From JADGGM01 sp027307005 (GTDB taxonomy: Bacteria > Gemmatimonadota > Gemmatimonadetes > Gemmatimonadales > Gemmatimonadaceae): DNA of 64,000 bases. Below the pieces are notes generated by a model. That model made no database searches. It saw only the letters and a list, made by a program, of their open reading frames with translations, and had not been told where the DNA came from. Made by a program: the position numbers and the translations under genes. The stretch is taken from the NCBI GenBank assembly GCA_035455745.1, contig DATIEP010000090.1, forward strand, positions 25,929 to 89,928, in the 5' to 3' direction. This document shows positions 26,780 through 34,879 of this stretch, one piece after another (within the stretch, counting starts at the first letter, position 1; each line of letters begins with the position of its first letter).

Positions 26780-29497
26780 CTACTCGTTCCGGATCGCGAT
26801 CACGGGGTCCACGCGAGCCGCCCGGCGCGCCGGCACCACGGCAGCAATGACGGCGACGACGCCGAGTGCGATGGCCACGCCGGCGAACGTGACCGGATCG
26901 TTAGGCCCGACCTCGTACCACATCGACCGGGCCAGACGCGCCAGCGCGAACGCCGCCGCGAGGCCGATGGCGACGCCGGCACACACCATGGGCGCGGTTT
27001 CCCGCACCACGAGGCGGCGCACGTCGTTCGGCCGGGCGCCGAGCGCCAGTCGGATGCCGATCTCCCTCGTGCGTTGGGCCACCGCGTACGACAGCACGCC
27101 GAACACGCCCGTGGCCGCGAGCAGGAGCGCAATGCTCGCGAAGGTGCCGAGCAGGATCGCGATGAGGCTGTCGCCGGCCATGGAGCGGCTCATGACTTCG
27201 TCCATCGTACTGACGTTGGCGAGCGCGATGTTGGGATCCATGGCGTGCAGCTCGCGCCGGACGACATCGAGGGCGTCCCTCGCTCCCCCGCGAGCGCGCA
27301 CGGTCACGATCCCCTGATGCCATGCGTTGTGCTGCGCGTACGGCACCCACACCAACGACCGGCTCGAATCGGCGGCGCCGTAATACTTGACGTCGCGGAC
27401 CACGCCGACGATCTCGCGCTCGACCTTTTCGTCGCGCGAGGACATGGCGCGCCGGCCGATCGAATTCTCCGTGCCGAACATTCGCTTGGCGAACGTCTGG
27501 TTGACGATCATCACCGGCGGCGCGCCGGTGTCGTCCGTTAGGCGAAAGTCGCGGCCCGCCACCAGCGGGAGGCCCAGGGCGGCGAAATACCCCGGCGTGG
27601 CGACGTTCCAGTTGATCGACACTTCGTTGGCCGGCACCGGATCGCGCCCCTCGGCCACCATCTCGCGGCCCAGGTAGAATCCGCCGCCGCCTAACGGACT
27701 GGCGCTGGCGATGCCGGCGGCCTCGATGCCGGCCGCAGACGCCAGCCGCTCGCGCAGCTGGTACAGAAACCCCACCACTTTGCCCGGCGTGTCGTACTTG
27801 ATGGCGGGCAATGCGATGGATGCTGTCAGCACGTGCTGCCGGTCGAACCCGGGGTCGACGCGACGCAGATGCTCGATGCTCCGCACCGCGAGCCCCGCGC
27901 CGACCAGCAGGATCACCGACAGCGCCAGCTCCGCCGTGACCAGGATCCGGCGCGTCCTGGCGCTGCCGCGGCCGGCGCTCGTCCGGGCGCCGCTTTCACC
28001 CATCACGACGTGGCTCCGCTGCCGCACGGCATGCACCGCGGGCGCCAGCCCGAACAGAATGGACACGCCGGCCGAAATCGCGACGGCAAAACCCAGCGTC
28101 CATCGATCCAGCGATGCCGCTTCGATGCGCGGCACGTCGGGCGGCGCGATGGCCACGAGACCCTTGACCATCCAGATCGCAACGGCAACGCCGAGCAGAC
28201 CTCCGGCCAAGCCCAGCGCGCCGCTCTCGACGAGGCTTTGTCTCACGAGCCGCCAGCGGCTCGCGCCCAACGCCACGCGCACCGCGAGCTCGCGCTGGCG
28301 CGCCGCCGCCCGTGCGAGCAGCAGGTTGGCCACGTTCACGCAGCCGATGAGCAGCAGCAGCGACACGGCGCCCAACAGGAGCCACAACGTGCGCGGTGTC
28401 GATGAGCCGAGTATCGCCTGGCTGATCGGGACCGGAACGGTCGTCACACCACGCCGGATGTCCGGATGCTCGGCGGCCACGCGCGCGGCGAGCGTCGCCA
28501 TGGCGGCGCGCGTGCTCTCGAGCGTCGCGCCGGGTGCGAGACGCGCGATTGCCTCGAAGACGAAATTGTCGCGTCGCTGCAGGTCGGGACCGAGCTCCGA
28601 CGCGATGCGCAGCGGCATCCACAGATCGACGTCGATCGGCCACCGCGCGTCGCGCGGCAGCACGCCGACCACGGTCTGCTTGATCGCGTTGATCTCGACC
28701 GCATGACCGATGATGTCGGGCCGCGCTCCGAACTGGCTGCGCCAGAGGCGATCGGAGATGACCACCGGATATCCCGCATCCGCCGCGTAGTCCGACGCGC
28801 GCAGCTCCCTGCCTAACTCTTGCCTGACGCCGAGCGCGGCGAAGAACTGCGGGCTCACCGCCGCGGCCGAGACGCGGATCGGCTCGCCGGGTCCGGTGAG
28901 ATCCATGTCCTGCGGCCGGTACACCGCCACGGACGAGAAGACGTGCTGGTCGCGCCAGTCCATGAAGTCGGCGTAGGTGACGGACCAGGCTTCGTCGGTG
29001 CCGATTTTCCGGGAGTCGGGCTCCACGACCCGTCCGGCGTCGGGGAACGGCAGCGGCGCCAGGAGCACCGAGCGAACCACGCTGAAGATCGCGGTCGTCG
29101 ACCCGATGCCTAACGCAAGGGTGACGATGGCCGCCGCCGTGAACGCGACGCTCCGGCGCAGCGAGCGGACGGCCTGCGCGGCCTCGTGCAGGATGATCGA
29201 CATCCGATCCTCCGCGGACATCCGCGGTGCGGGTGATGGGGCCACGCGCCCCGATCGGTGCGCGGCCACCGAGCGCCATCGTTCGATGACCACCAACGCC
29301 ACGAGATCGAGCGCGCCGCGGAGCCACACGCGAAACGGCCGCTCGGCCGAGTCGCGCGCATCGATGAGGCGGTCGCGGTGGAACACGGCGATTGCGGCGC
29401 CGTAGCGCGCGCGGAACTCGCGCGGCAGCAGCCGGATGAGCCAGCGCCACGCGCGCGGCACGCGCACCGGCCTGCGCTCGTTCGGCGTGCGCGTCAC
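26780..29497 (-). CDS. ADOP-type ABC permease with N-terminal prefix domain
   Basis: 905 residues. A cytoplasmic N-terminal prefix (about 1-95) contains RLLPREFRARYGAAIAVFHR, a motif seen at the start of many PadR-linked ADOPs. Then comes ALGIGSTTAIFSVVRSVLL, the first helix, followed by two MacB periplasmic domains and two FtsX helix sets (RELAVRVALGASRWRLVRQS and REIGIRLALGARPNDVRRLV), ending ARVDPVIAIRNE. Its start overlaps the PadR gene by 4 bases, so it is co-expressed with and presumably controlled by that repressor. Substrate unknown; no ATPase in the module. Confidence 0.92.
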   Translation of the reverse strand: MTRTPNERRPVRVPRAWRWLIRLLPREFRARYGAAIAVFHRDRLIDARDSAERPFRVWLRGALDLVALVVIERWRSVAAHRSGRVAPSPAPRMSAEDRMSIILHEAAQAVRSLRRSVAFTAAAIVTLALGIGSTTAIFSVVRSVLLAPLPFPDAGRVVEPDSRKIGTDEAWSVTYADFMDWRDQHVFSSVAVYRPQDMDLTGPGEPIRVSAAAVSPQFFAALGVRQELGRELRASDYAADAGYPVVISDRLWRSQFGARPDIIGHAVEINAIKQTVVGVLPRDARWPIDVDLWMPLRIASELGPDLQRRDNFVFEAIARLAPGATLESTRAAMATLAARVAAEHPDIRRGVTTVPVPISQAILGSSTPRTLWLLLGAVSLLLLIGCVNVANLLLARAAARQRELAVRVALGASRWRLVRQSLVESGALGLAGGLLGVAVAIWMVKGLVAIAPPDVPRIEAASLDRWTLGFAVAISAGVSILFGLAPAVHAVRQRSHVVMGESGARTSAGRGSARTRRILVTAELALSVILLVGAGLAVRSIEHLRRVDPGFDRQHVLTASIALPAIKYDTPGKVVGFLYQLRERLASAAGIEAAGIASASPLGGGGFYLGREMVAEGRDPVPANEVSINWNVATPGYFAALGLPLVAGRDFRLTDDTGAPPVMIVNQTFAKRMFGTENSIGRRAMSSRDEKVEREIVGVVRDVKYYGAADSSRSLVWVPYAQHNAWHQGIVTVRARGGARDALDVVRRELHAMDPNIALANVSTMDEVMSRSMAGDSLIAILLGTFASIALLLAATGVFGVLSYAVAQRTREIGIRLALGARPNDVRRLVVRETAPMVCAGVAIGLAAAFALARLARSMWYEVGPNDPVTFAGVAIALGVVAVIAAVVPARRAARVDPVIAIRNE

Positions 29498-29865
29498 GCG
29501 CGCCCCGGCGCGATGATCTGCCGAGCAACGGCCAACCGGACCAGCGCTCGCAATCGCAGCATCTCGGCGGCCAGGACGCGATGGCCAAACGGGGTCAATC
29601 GATGGTAGATGCGACGTTCATCGCCTTCGGCCTCACGCTTTTCCGGCGCCTCTTCGATCAGCCCCTTCGATTCCAGACGGCGCATGTGGCGGTACAGGTT
29701 GCCAGCCTCGAGCTCGATCGTTCCGTTCGAGTGCGCGAGGATGTCCTGCCGGATGCCGTAGCCGTGCCGAGCCCCCGCGGCGAGCATCGTGAGGATGAGG
29801 GTGTCGACGGACTTGAGCGGCAGGAGTGATTCGGGCTCGGGCCCAGCTTTGGGAAGCGGAGTCAT
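29494..29865 (-). CDS. PadR-family transcriptional regulator (ADOP-linked)
   Basis: 123 residues, a small winged-helix protein of the PadR s1/s2 type: LKSVDTLILTMLAAGARHGY at the start of the HTH, EAGNLYRHMRRLESKGLI as recognition helix region, RRIYHRLTPFGHRVL as the wing, then one long C-terminal helix for dimerisation. PadR proteins are usually ligand-responsive repressors. It is followed with a 4-base overlap by the ADOP gene. A perfect inverted repeat lies just upstream (29879-29897) and is a likely autoregulatory site. Confidence 0.93.
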   Translation of the reverse strand: MTPLPKAGPEPESLLPLKSVDTLILTMLAAGARHGYGIRQDILAHSNGTIELEAGNLYRHMRRLESKGLIEEAPEKREAEGDERRIYHRLTPFGHRVLAAEMLRLRALVRLAVARQIIAPGRA

Positions 29866-29900
29866 CGGGGATCCCCGGTATAGTCAAAACGACTATAGCA
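29866..29900 (-). promoter_or_regulatory. Candidate promoter and operator of padR-ADOP module 1
   Basis: TATAGTC, a 5-base spacer (AAAAC as given) and GACTATA form a perfect 7-bp inverted repeat (29879-29897). On the minus strand the repeat begins within TGCTATAGT, an extended -10-like element (29892-29900), with no good -35. A second palindrome, CGGGGATCCCCG (29866-29877), lies directly before the ATG at 29865. Placement over the -10 fits repression by PadR. The palindromes are plain in the sequence; the function is inferred. Confidence 0.6.
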
Positions 29901-30061
29901 CTTTGACACCCAGTTGGCCAGGATGGTTTGACCGGCGCCGGCGATCGGGCGCGGGAATGCGGCCCCCGCTGTTCCCCGCGCCCGCCGGACGCTATGATAG
30001 TAGCCGCCGTGACTAACCCGGTTGGGCGTAGTCGCGGCGCCCCACCTTTTCCGGAGGTTCC

Positions 30062-30442
30062 ATGCGCGCTCGCGTCGTCGCCTTTTCCCTCGTGCTCGCA
30101 CTCGCGGCCTGCGCGACCGCCCGCGGCCCCCACACCGGTGGCGGCCGCGACGCCAACCTCATCACCGCCGCCGAGATCGAAAACTCACACGAGACCGACG
30201 CCTACGATGCGGTCCGCAACCTTCGTCCGAACATGCTCGTCACGCACGGGCAAACGACGTTCAACAACTCGGATCCGGGCATCATCGTGTTCCTGAATGG
30301 CTCGCAGTTCGGCACGGTGGAGTCGCTGCACCGCATCGCCGCCTCGGATGTCGACGAGATCCGCTTCTACTCCGCGGGCGAGGCGAGCATGCGCCACGGA
30401 ACGGGCTACCCGGATGGCGTGATCGAAGTGAAAACGAAATAG
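30062..30442 (+). CDS. Lipoprotein with a TonB-receptor plug-like domain
   Basis: 126 residues. GGAGG lies 5 bases upstream of the ATG. The lipobox is LALAAC (Cys near residue 17). The mature part resembles the plug domain of TonB-dependent receptors: AYDAVRNLRPNMLVTHGQ, IIVFLNGSQFGTVESLHRI, then DVDEIRFYSAGEASMRHGTG and GVIEVKTK, matching the end of plug domains where a barrel would follow. Here the protein stops at that point. It lies 20 bases before the permease pair and may be part of that operon. A stand-alone lipidated plug could gate or recruit an outer-membrane partner (inference). Confidence 0.8.
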   Translation: MRARVVAFSLVLALAACATARGPHTGGGRDANLITAAEIENSHETDAYDAVRNLRPNMLVTHGQTTFNNSDPGIIVFLNGSQFGTVESLHRIAASDVDEIRFYSAGEASMRHGTGYPDGVIEVKTK

Positions 30443-30462
30443 GAAAACGTTATGTTGCATCG

Positions 30463-31704
30463 GTGAATCTCGCCGACGTCCTGCGCACCGCGTTCGGGCA
30501 GATCCGGGCGAACAAGCTGCGGTCGTTCTTCACCTTGTTAGGCATCATCGTGTCCGTCGGCTTTCTCGTGGCCGTGGTCGCGATCATTCAGGGGATGAAC
30601 GCCTACGTCAAAGAGAACGTGGCCGACGCGATCGTCGGCGTGAACACGTTCCAGGTGCGCCGGATTCCCATCAAGATCGGCCTCTTCACCGACGACGAGC
30701 TGCGCATCATCGAGCGACGGCCCAAGATCACCATGGCCGACGCCGCGGTGGTGTCGCGCGCCGTGCCGGGCGCCGACGCCGTCGCGCTGCAGAGCGGCTT
30801 CCCGACGCCCGCGGCGCAGCTCGTCTGGCACGGCCGCTCGCTCGACAACGTCTTCGTCTTCGGCGTCACCGCGCCGTACCAGACCGTCCAGGATTATCGC
30901 TTCACGAGCGGCAGCCCGATCACCGATGTCGATGTGCGCGAGCGGCGCCAGGTGATCGCCGTCGGCGCCGACGTCGCCGAGAAGGTGTTCGGCGATGCCG
31001 ACCCCGTTGGGCACAGCCTGCGCATCATGGGCGCGCGCTTCACGGTCATCGGCACGATCGCGCCCAAAGGCCGCGTGCTCGGCCAGTCGTTCGACTCGTT
31101 CGTGATCATGCCGATCACGAGCTTCGAGCTGCTCTATGGCCGGCGCACCACGACCACCATTTCGGTCAAGATGCCGAACGCGGAATCCATCCCGGCGGGC
31201 ATGGCGGCGGCGGAGGAAGCGATGCGCATCGCGCACCACCTGCGCCCGGCCCAACCCGATGATTTCACCGTCGAGACCGCCGACGCGCTGGTGGACTTCT
31301 GGCGCAACCTGACACGCGTGCTGTTCAGCGTCATCCCCGCCGTGGTTGCGATCGGCATCGTCGTCGGCGGCATCGTGATCATGAACATCATGCTCATGGC
31401 GGTGAACGAGCGGACGCACGAGATCGGGATCCGCAAGTCCGTGGGCGCGCGGCAGCGCGACATCCGGCGGCAGTTCCTGGCCGAGGCCGTCGCCCTGGCC
31501 ACGTTAGGCGGGTTCTTCGGCGTCGCGTCGGGGTGGGCGCTCGCCCTCATCGTCGCCAGCGCGTCGCCGCTGCCGGCGCGCGTCACCGGCTGGTCGGTGG
31601 CCGTCGCCATTGCGTTAGGCGCTGGGATCGGTGTGTTGTTCGGCGTCTACCCGGCCAGCCGCGCGGCGCGCCTCGACCCCATCAACGCGCTGCGGGCCGA
31701 ATGA
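30463..31704 (+). CDS. MacB-like ABC permease (first of second pair)
   Basis: 413 residues from GTG at 30463, the only in-frame start just before the family's opening motif (AFGQIRANKLRSFFTLLGII). Periplasmic core about 50-275; FtsX helices from about 285 with HEIGIRKSVGARQRDIRRQF; it ends ASRAARLDPINALRAE. Closest relative in the window is the gene at 22981-24225, which shares the QI(R)xxKL(K/R)SFFTLLG start and the FFPxxDP/VFGDADP-type blocks. ATGA overlap with the next permease. No ATPase gene accompanies this pair, so it must borrow one. Confidence 0.92.
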   Translation: MNLADVLRTAFGQIRANKLRSFFTLLGIIVSVGFLVAVVAIIQGMNAYVKENVADAIVGVNTFQVRRIPIKIGLFTDDELRIIERRPKITMADAAVVSRAVPGADAVALQSGFPTPAAQLVWHGRSLDNVFVFGVTAPYQTVQDYRFTSGSPITDVDVRERRQVIAVGADVAEKVFGDADPVGHSLRIMGARFTVIGTIAPKGRVLGQSFDSFVIMPITSFELLYGRRTTTTISVKMPNAESIPAGMAAAEEAMRIAHHLRPAQPDDFTVETADALVDFWRNLTRVLFSVIPAVVAIGIVVGGIVIMNIMLMAVNERTHEIGIRKSVGARQRDIRRQFLAEAVALATLGGFFGVASGWALALIVASASPLPARVTGWSVAVAIALGAGIGVLFGVYPASRAARLDPINALRAE

Positions 31705-32939
31705 GAGCGGCCGAACGCCTCAGCGAGAACATCGCGATCGCGATCGACACCCTGCGCGTGAGCAAGCTGCGCAGCGGCCTCACGATCCTCGGCGTCGTCA
31801 TCGGCGTCGCGACCGTGATGACGATGGCGGCCATCGTGCAGGGCGTCCGGCAGCAGATCGTGCACACCATCGAGATCGCCGGCCCAACGACGTTTTACGT
31901 CACCCGATCGAAGAATCCGGTCAACCCGGGCAACCCGCCTCCGGAGATTCGCGATCGGCCGGAGATCAAACCCGCGGAAGCCGATCGCGTGCGGCAGTTG
32001 CCCGGGATCGCCTACGCCGGCATCTGGGGACAGGCGCAGGCGCGCATGTCCTATCACGGCACGCGCACGCAAAACGTGGCGATCTTCGGCGCCGACAACC
32101 GATTTACCGAGATTCAGGGCGGCGACCTGTCCGAAGGACGCTGGTTCACGCGACCGGAACTGGCGAGCGGCAGCGGGGTCGCGGTCATCGAACAGGACAT
32201 GGCGCGGACCCTGTTCGGCCGCGTCGATCCCCTCGGCAAGCTCGTCGACATCGGCGGTCGCCCGGCCCGCGTGATCGGCATCTATGTGCCGCCCGGCAAC
32301 ATCTTCAATCCGCCCGGCCAGTCCACGGGCGCGATCGTGCCCTTCGCGATGCTCAACCATCAGCTGCCGTTCGACCGCACGAACGCGCTCTGGATCGTCG
32401 TCAAGCCGCGGCCTAACGTAACCGTGGCCGACGCCGAAGAAGCCGTGATGGTGGCCCTGCGCCGCATGCGGCATCTCCGGCCGTCCGAGCCCAACTCGTT
32501 CGACCTGCTCACGCAGGATCAGATCCTCGACACGTTCAACAAGCTGACGGGTGTGTTCTTTCTCGTCATGATCGTCCTGTCGGCCGTGGCGCTGCTCGTC
32601 GGCGGCATCGGCGTGATGGCGATCATGATGGTGTCGGTCACGGATCGCACGCGCGAGATCGGCGTTCGGAAAGCGCTCGGCGCCACGCGGCTCGATATTC
32701 TGCTTCAATTCCTCGTCGAGGCGTCGACGCTCACCGGGATCGGCGGCCTGGTCGGCATTCTCTTCGGGTTAGGATTCGGACGAATCGCCACGGCGACCAT
32801 GCGGATCGAGGCAACCACCCCGATGCTCTACACGCTCGTGGCGGTGGTCGTGTCGGTCGCCATCGGCGTGGTATTCGGGTTGCTGCCGGCCAACCGGGCG
32901 GCGCGGCTCGATCCGGTGGAGGCATTGCGGTACGAATGA
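31701..32939 (+). CDS. MacB-like ABC permease (second of second pair)
   Basis: 412 residues from the ATG at 31701, overlapping the previous stop. It opens LSENIAIAIDTLRVSKLRSG, has AGPTTFYVTRSKNP at the start of the periplasmic domain, then FtsX helices from about 290 with REIGVRKALGATRLDILLQF, ending AARLDPVEALRYE. Paralogous to 24230-25489 (shared LSE(G/N)xxIAxDxxRVxK and AGPTTF(F/Y)VTR). Together with the previous gene it probably forms a heterodimeric inner-membrane complex. Confidence 0.92.
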   Translation: MRAAERLSENIAIAIDTLRVSKLRSGLTILGVVIGVATVMTMAAIVQGVRQQIVHTIEIAGPTTFYVTRSKNPVNPGNPPPEIRDRPEIKPAEADRVRQLPGIAYAGIWGQAQARMSYHGTRTQNVAIFGADNRFTEIQGGDLSEGRWFTRPELASGSGVAVIEQDMARTLFGRVDPLGKLVDIGGRPARVIGIYVPPGNIFNPPGQSTGAIVPFAMLNHQLPFDRTNALWIVVKPRPNVTVADAEEAVMVALRRMRHLRPSEPNSFDLLTQDQILDTFNKLTGVFFLVMIVLSAVALLVGGIGVMAIMMVSVTDRTREIGVRKALGATRLDILLQFLVEASTLTGIGGLVGILFGLGFGRIATATMRIEATTPMLYTLVAVVVSVAIGVVFGLLPANRAARLDPVEALRYE

Positions 32940-32955
32940 CCGGCCAACCCACTGC

Positions 32956-32982
32956 GTTCCGCGTGTCTAACGATCGCGGAAC
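32956..32982 (+). terminator. Inverted repeat after the second permease pair
   Basis: GTTCCGCG and CGCGGAAC form a perfect 8-bp stem around an 11-base loop that contains a TCTAAC variant of the iterated motif. It is 17 bases after the stop at 32939 and 53 bases before the next ATG. No T-tract follows; it may be a factor-dependent terminator or an operator for the next gene. Confidence 0.4.
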
Positions 32983-33034
32983 GTTCCGGAGCGCCCGCGC
33001 GTAGAGTTAGCGACACGTTTAGGCGAGGCGGCGT

Positions 33035-34072
33035 ATGCGAGTCGGCGCGGTGTCGGCCGGTGTTCTGTTGGCGGCGCTCGCCGCCTGCACCCACAACACC
33101 CAGCGCGACAACCTCTCCCCGCGGGATGAGCCACTGGACGTCAGCCTGATCCCCGGCCTGCAAGCGGAGACGACCGTTCCATCGCTCTCCTTCGTGCTCA
33201 ATCGGCCGGCGTACGTTGCGGCATTCGAGGTCATCCCGGGCCGGGGCATGCAGCTTCTGTATCCCGCAGGCGCCGCAGACGAAGAGAGCAACGCCGGCTT
33301 GAACGTCGTCACTGAAGCGCCGTTCTTCTACGCCGATTATCTACTGCCGCCGTTCGTGGCGCCCGCAGCGCAACCGCACTACATCTACATCGTTGCGTCC
33401 GACGCGCCCCTCAACCTGAGTACGGTGCGCGAACCCGCCGGCTTGGTGCACATGTTCGGCATCGAGCGATTTGCGTCGGCGACGCCGTCTTATTTGATGG
33501 CTGAGGTCACGTCGCAGGTGATCGAGCCTGGGACGTCGGACGATGCGTGGGCGTCCGACATGGTAATGGATTGGTCAGGCGCCGGCGGGGTGGATCTCAC
33601 GTTGGCTACGACTCAGATTCGATGCCGAGATGGCAATCTGATCATCGTACCATTGTCGTACGGGTCGGTACTCTGCCCGGGCGACGCGTTACGCGCGCAT
33701 CCGGTCTTGGCCGCGTACCGCGCGCCGACGAACCGCAAACCATCGAAGCATCCGAGCAAGCCGTCAACCAAGGCTTCGAGCCAGACGCTCGCGGCCCAGC
33801 GGGCGGCACACCACGCACCGAGGTGGGGGAGCGACGCACCGCAGGTAACGGGTGGTTTGCTTGGCTGGCGCTTGGTGCACCTGCCGGCCGACCGCCCAAC
33901 CGCCGCGCCCAAGGTGCAGTCGGCGAATCCGCAGCATCCCCCGGATCCACGGCCGGCAACGTCCGCGCCCGCTCATGGCGCACCGCCGGCCGCCGCCCCG
34001 GCTCCGGCGCGCACATCGGCGCCTCCGCCTGCAGCGGCACCACCAGCGCAGAAGATCCATCCTTCACGCTGA
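33035..34072 (+). CDS. Lipoprotein with disordered Pro/Ala-rich C-terminus
   Basis: 345 residues. Signal peptide with lipobox LAALAAC (Cys near residue 18). Residues about 45-225 form a beta-rich domain (VPSLSFVLNRPAYVAAFEVI, PHYIYIVASDAPLNL) resembling DUF4384-like domains that sense or scaffold at the envelope. From about 230 to the end the chain is Lys/Ser then Pro/Ala-rich low complexity and probably extended through the periplasm or cell wall. Function unknown. Codon use in the front half is less GC-extreme than in the neighbours. Confidence 0.8.
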   Translation: MRVGAVSAGVLLAALAACTHNTQRDNLSPRDEPLDVSLIPGLQAETTVPSLSFVLNRPAYVAAFEVIPGRGMQLLYPAGAADEESNAGLNVVTEAPFFYADYLLPPFVAPAAQPHYIYIVASDAPLNLSTVREPAGLVHMFGIERFASATPSYLMAEVTSQVIEPGTSDDAWASDMVMDWSGAGGVDLTLATTQIRCRDGNLIIVPLSYGSVLCPGDALRAHPVLAAYRAPTNRKPSKHPSKPSTKASSQTLAAQRAAHHAPRWGSDAPQVTGGLLGWRLVHLPADRPTAAPKVQSANPQHPPDPRPATSAPAHGAPPAAAPAPARTSAPPPAAAPPAQKIHPSR

Positions 34073-34243
34073 CGCCGACTCATCAGATGATATGATGACA
34101 GGCGGAGACGACGCGGCGGATCGGTGGCTCGAGGCAAATTCTCGACCCGTGGCAAGGACGTTGCCCCGCAGCCCACCGACTCGACGTCGTTCGGCGCATC
34201 ACGAATCGCCCGCAGAGCGGCGTGTCGTTCGCGCGAGCCTGAG

Positions 34244-34279
34244 ACGGCCAGCCGGCGCTCGATCGCACCGGCTGGCCGT
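34244..34279. terminator. Strong hairpin between convergent genes
   Basis: ACGGCCAGCCGG (34244-34255) and CCGGCTGGCCGT (34268-34279) form a perfect 12-bp stem with a 12-base loop. It lies between the convergent lipoprotein (stop 34072) and plastocyanin-like (stop 34302) genes and can serve both. The right arm runs directly into GTTAGGC (34278-34284), so a copy of the iterated motif abuts the terminator. Confidence 0.65.
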
Positions 34280-34301
34280 TAGGCATCGGCGCCGGCGACC
34301 G

Positions 34302-34712
34302 TCACGGCATGACGACGATCGTCCCGACGAACGACGGATACTGCGACGGCGGATGGAACATGCAGTGATAGCTGAACGACCCCGCCTGCGTGAACGTGAA
34401 CTGGAACGTCGAACCGCCCGTGCTCGCGGCGTACGAACCGGTCCCGCCGGATGGGACAAGTCCGCCCGAGTTCCACAAACCGGTGTCGCTCGTCGTGCTG
34501 TGCTCCGATGGACCGTGATTCACCCATTGCACCGTCGTCCCCACTTTCACCGTGTCCACCGCCGGCGAGAACTTGAAGTCGGCAATCGTGACGTTCACAC
34601 CGTTCATCGGTGGCGGCGGATCCGTGACGCCGTTCATCGAACTGCTGCCGCTGCCACCGCACGCGAGCGCGAAGGCTGCAATCCCGAGACTGACGAGATG
34701 AAATGCACGCAC
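34302..34712 (-). CDS. Plastocyanin-like cupredoxin lipoprotein
   Basis: 136 residues from GTG at 34712, which has GGAGG four bases upstream; the open frame reaching 34886 is not used. Lipobox FALAC near residue 19. Cupredoxin fold: VNVTIADFKFSPAVDTVKVG, VQWVNHGPSEHST (first copper His), then FTFTQAGSFSYHCMFHPP (Cys and second His). The axial Met expected a few residues later (HPxM) is absent; the sequence is HPPSQYPS, so Gln may be the axial ligand as in stellacyanin-like sites, or the site is altered. Probably a small periplasmic electron carrier. Confidence 0.88.
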   Translation of the reverse strand: MRAFHLVSLGIAAFALACGGSGSSSMNGVTDPPPPMNGVNVTIADFKFSPAVDTVKVGTTVQWVNHGPSEHSTTSDTGLWNSGGLVPSGGTGSYAASTGGSTFQFTFTQAGSFSYHCMFHPPSQYPSFVGTIVVMP

Positions 34713-34879
34713 CTGGCCTCCTCTGCTGTGAGGAACGCGCGCCGCGCCAGCGGTTGTGCTCGACAGCGCCGCGTTTCCTTCGGACCAACGAAAGGCATAT
34801 TCGCGGGCCCGGGAGATGGTTCCGCGACTGACGACCTCATCGACTCGCTTGGGGCTCGACGCGCGATATATTCTGCGCC

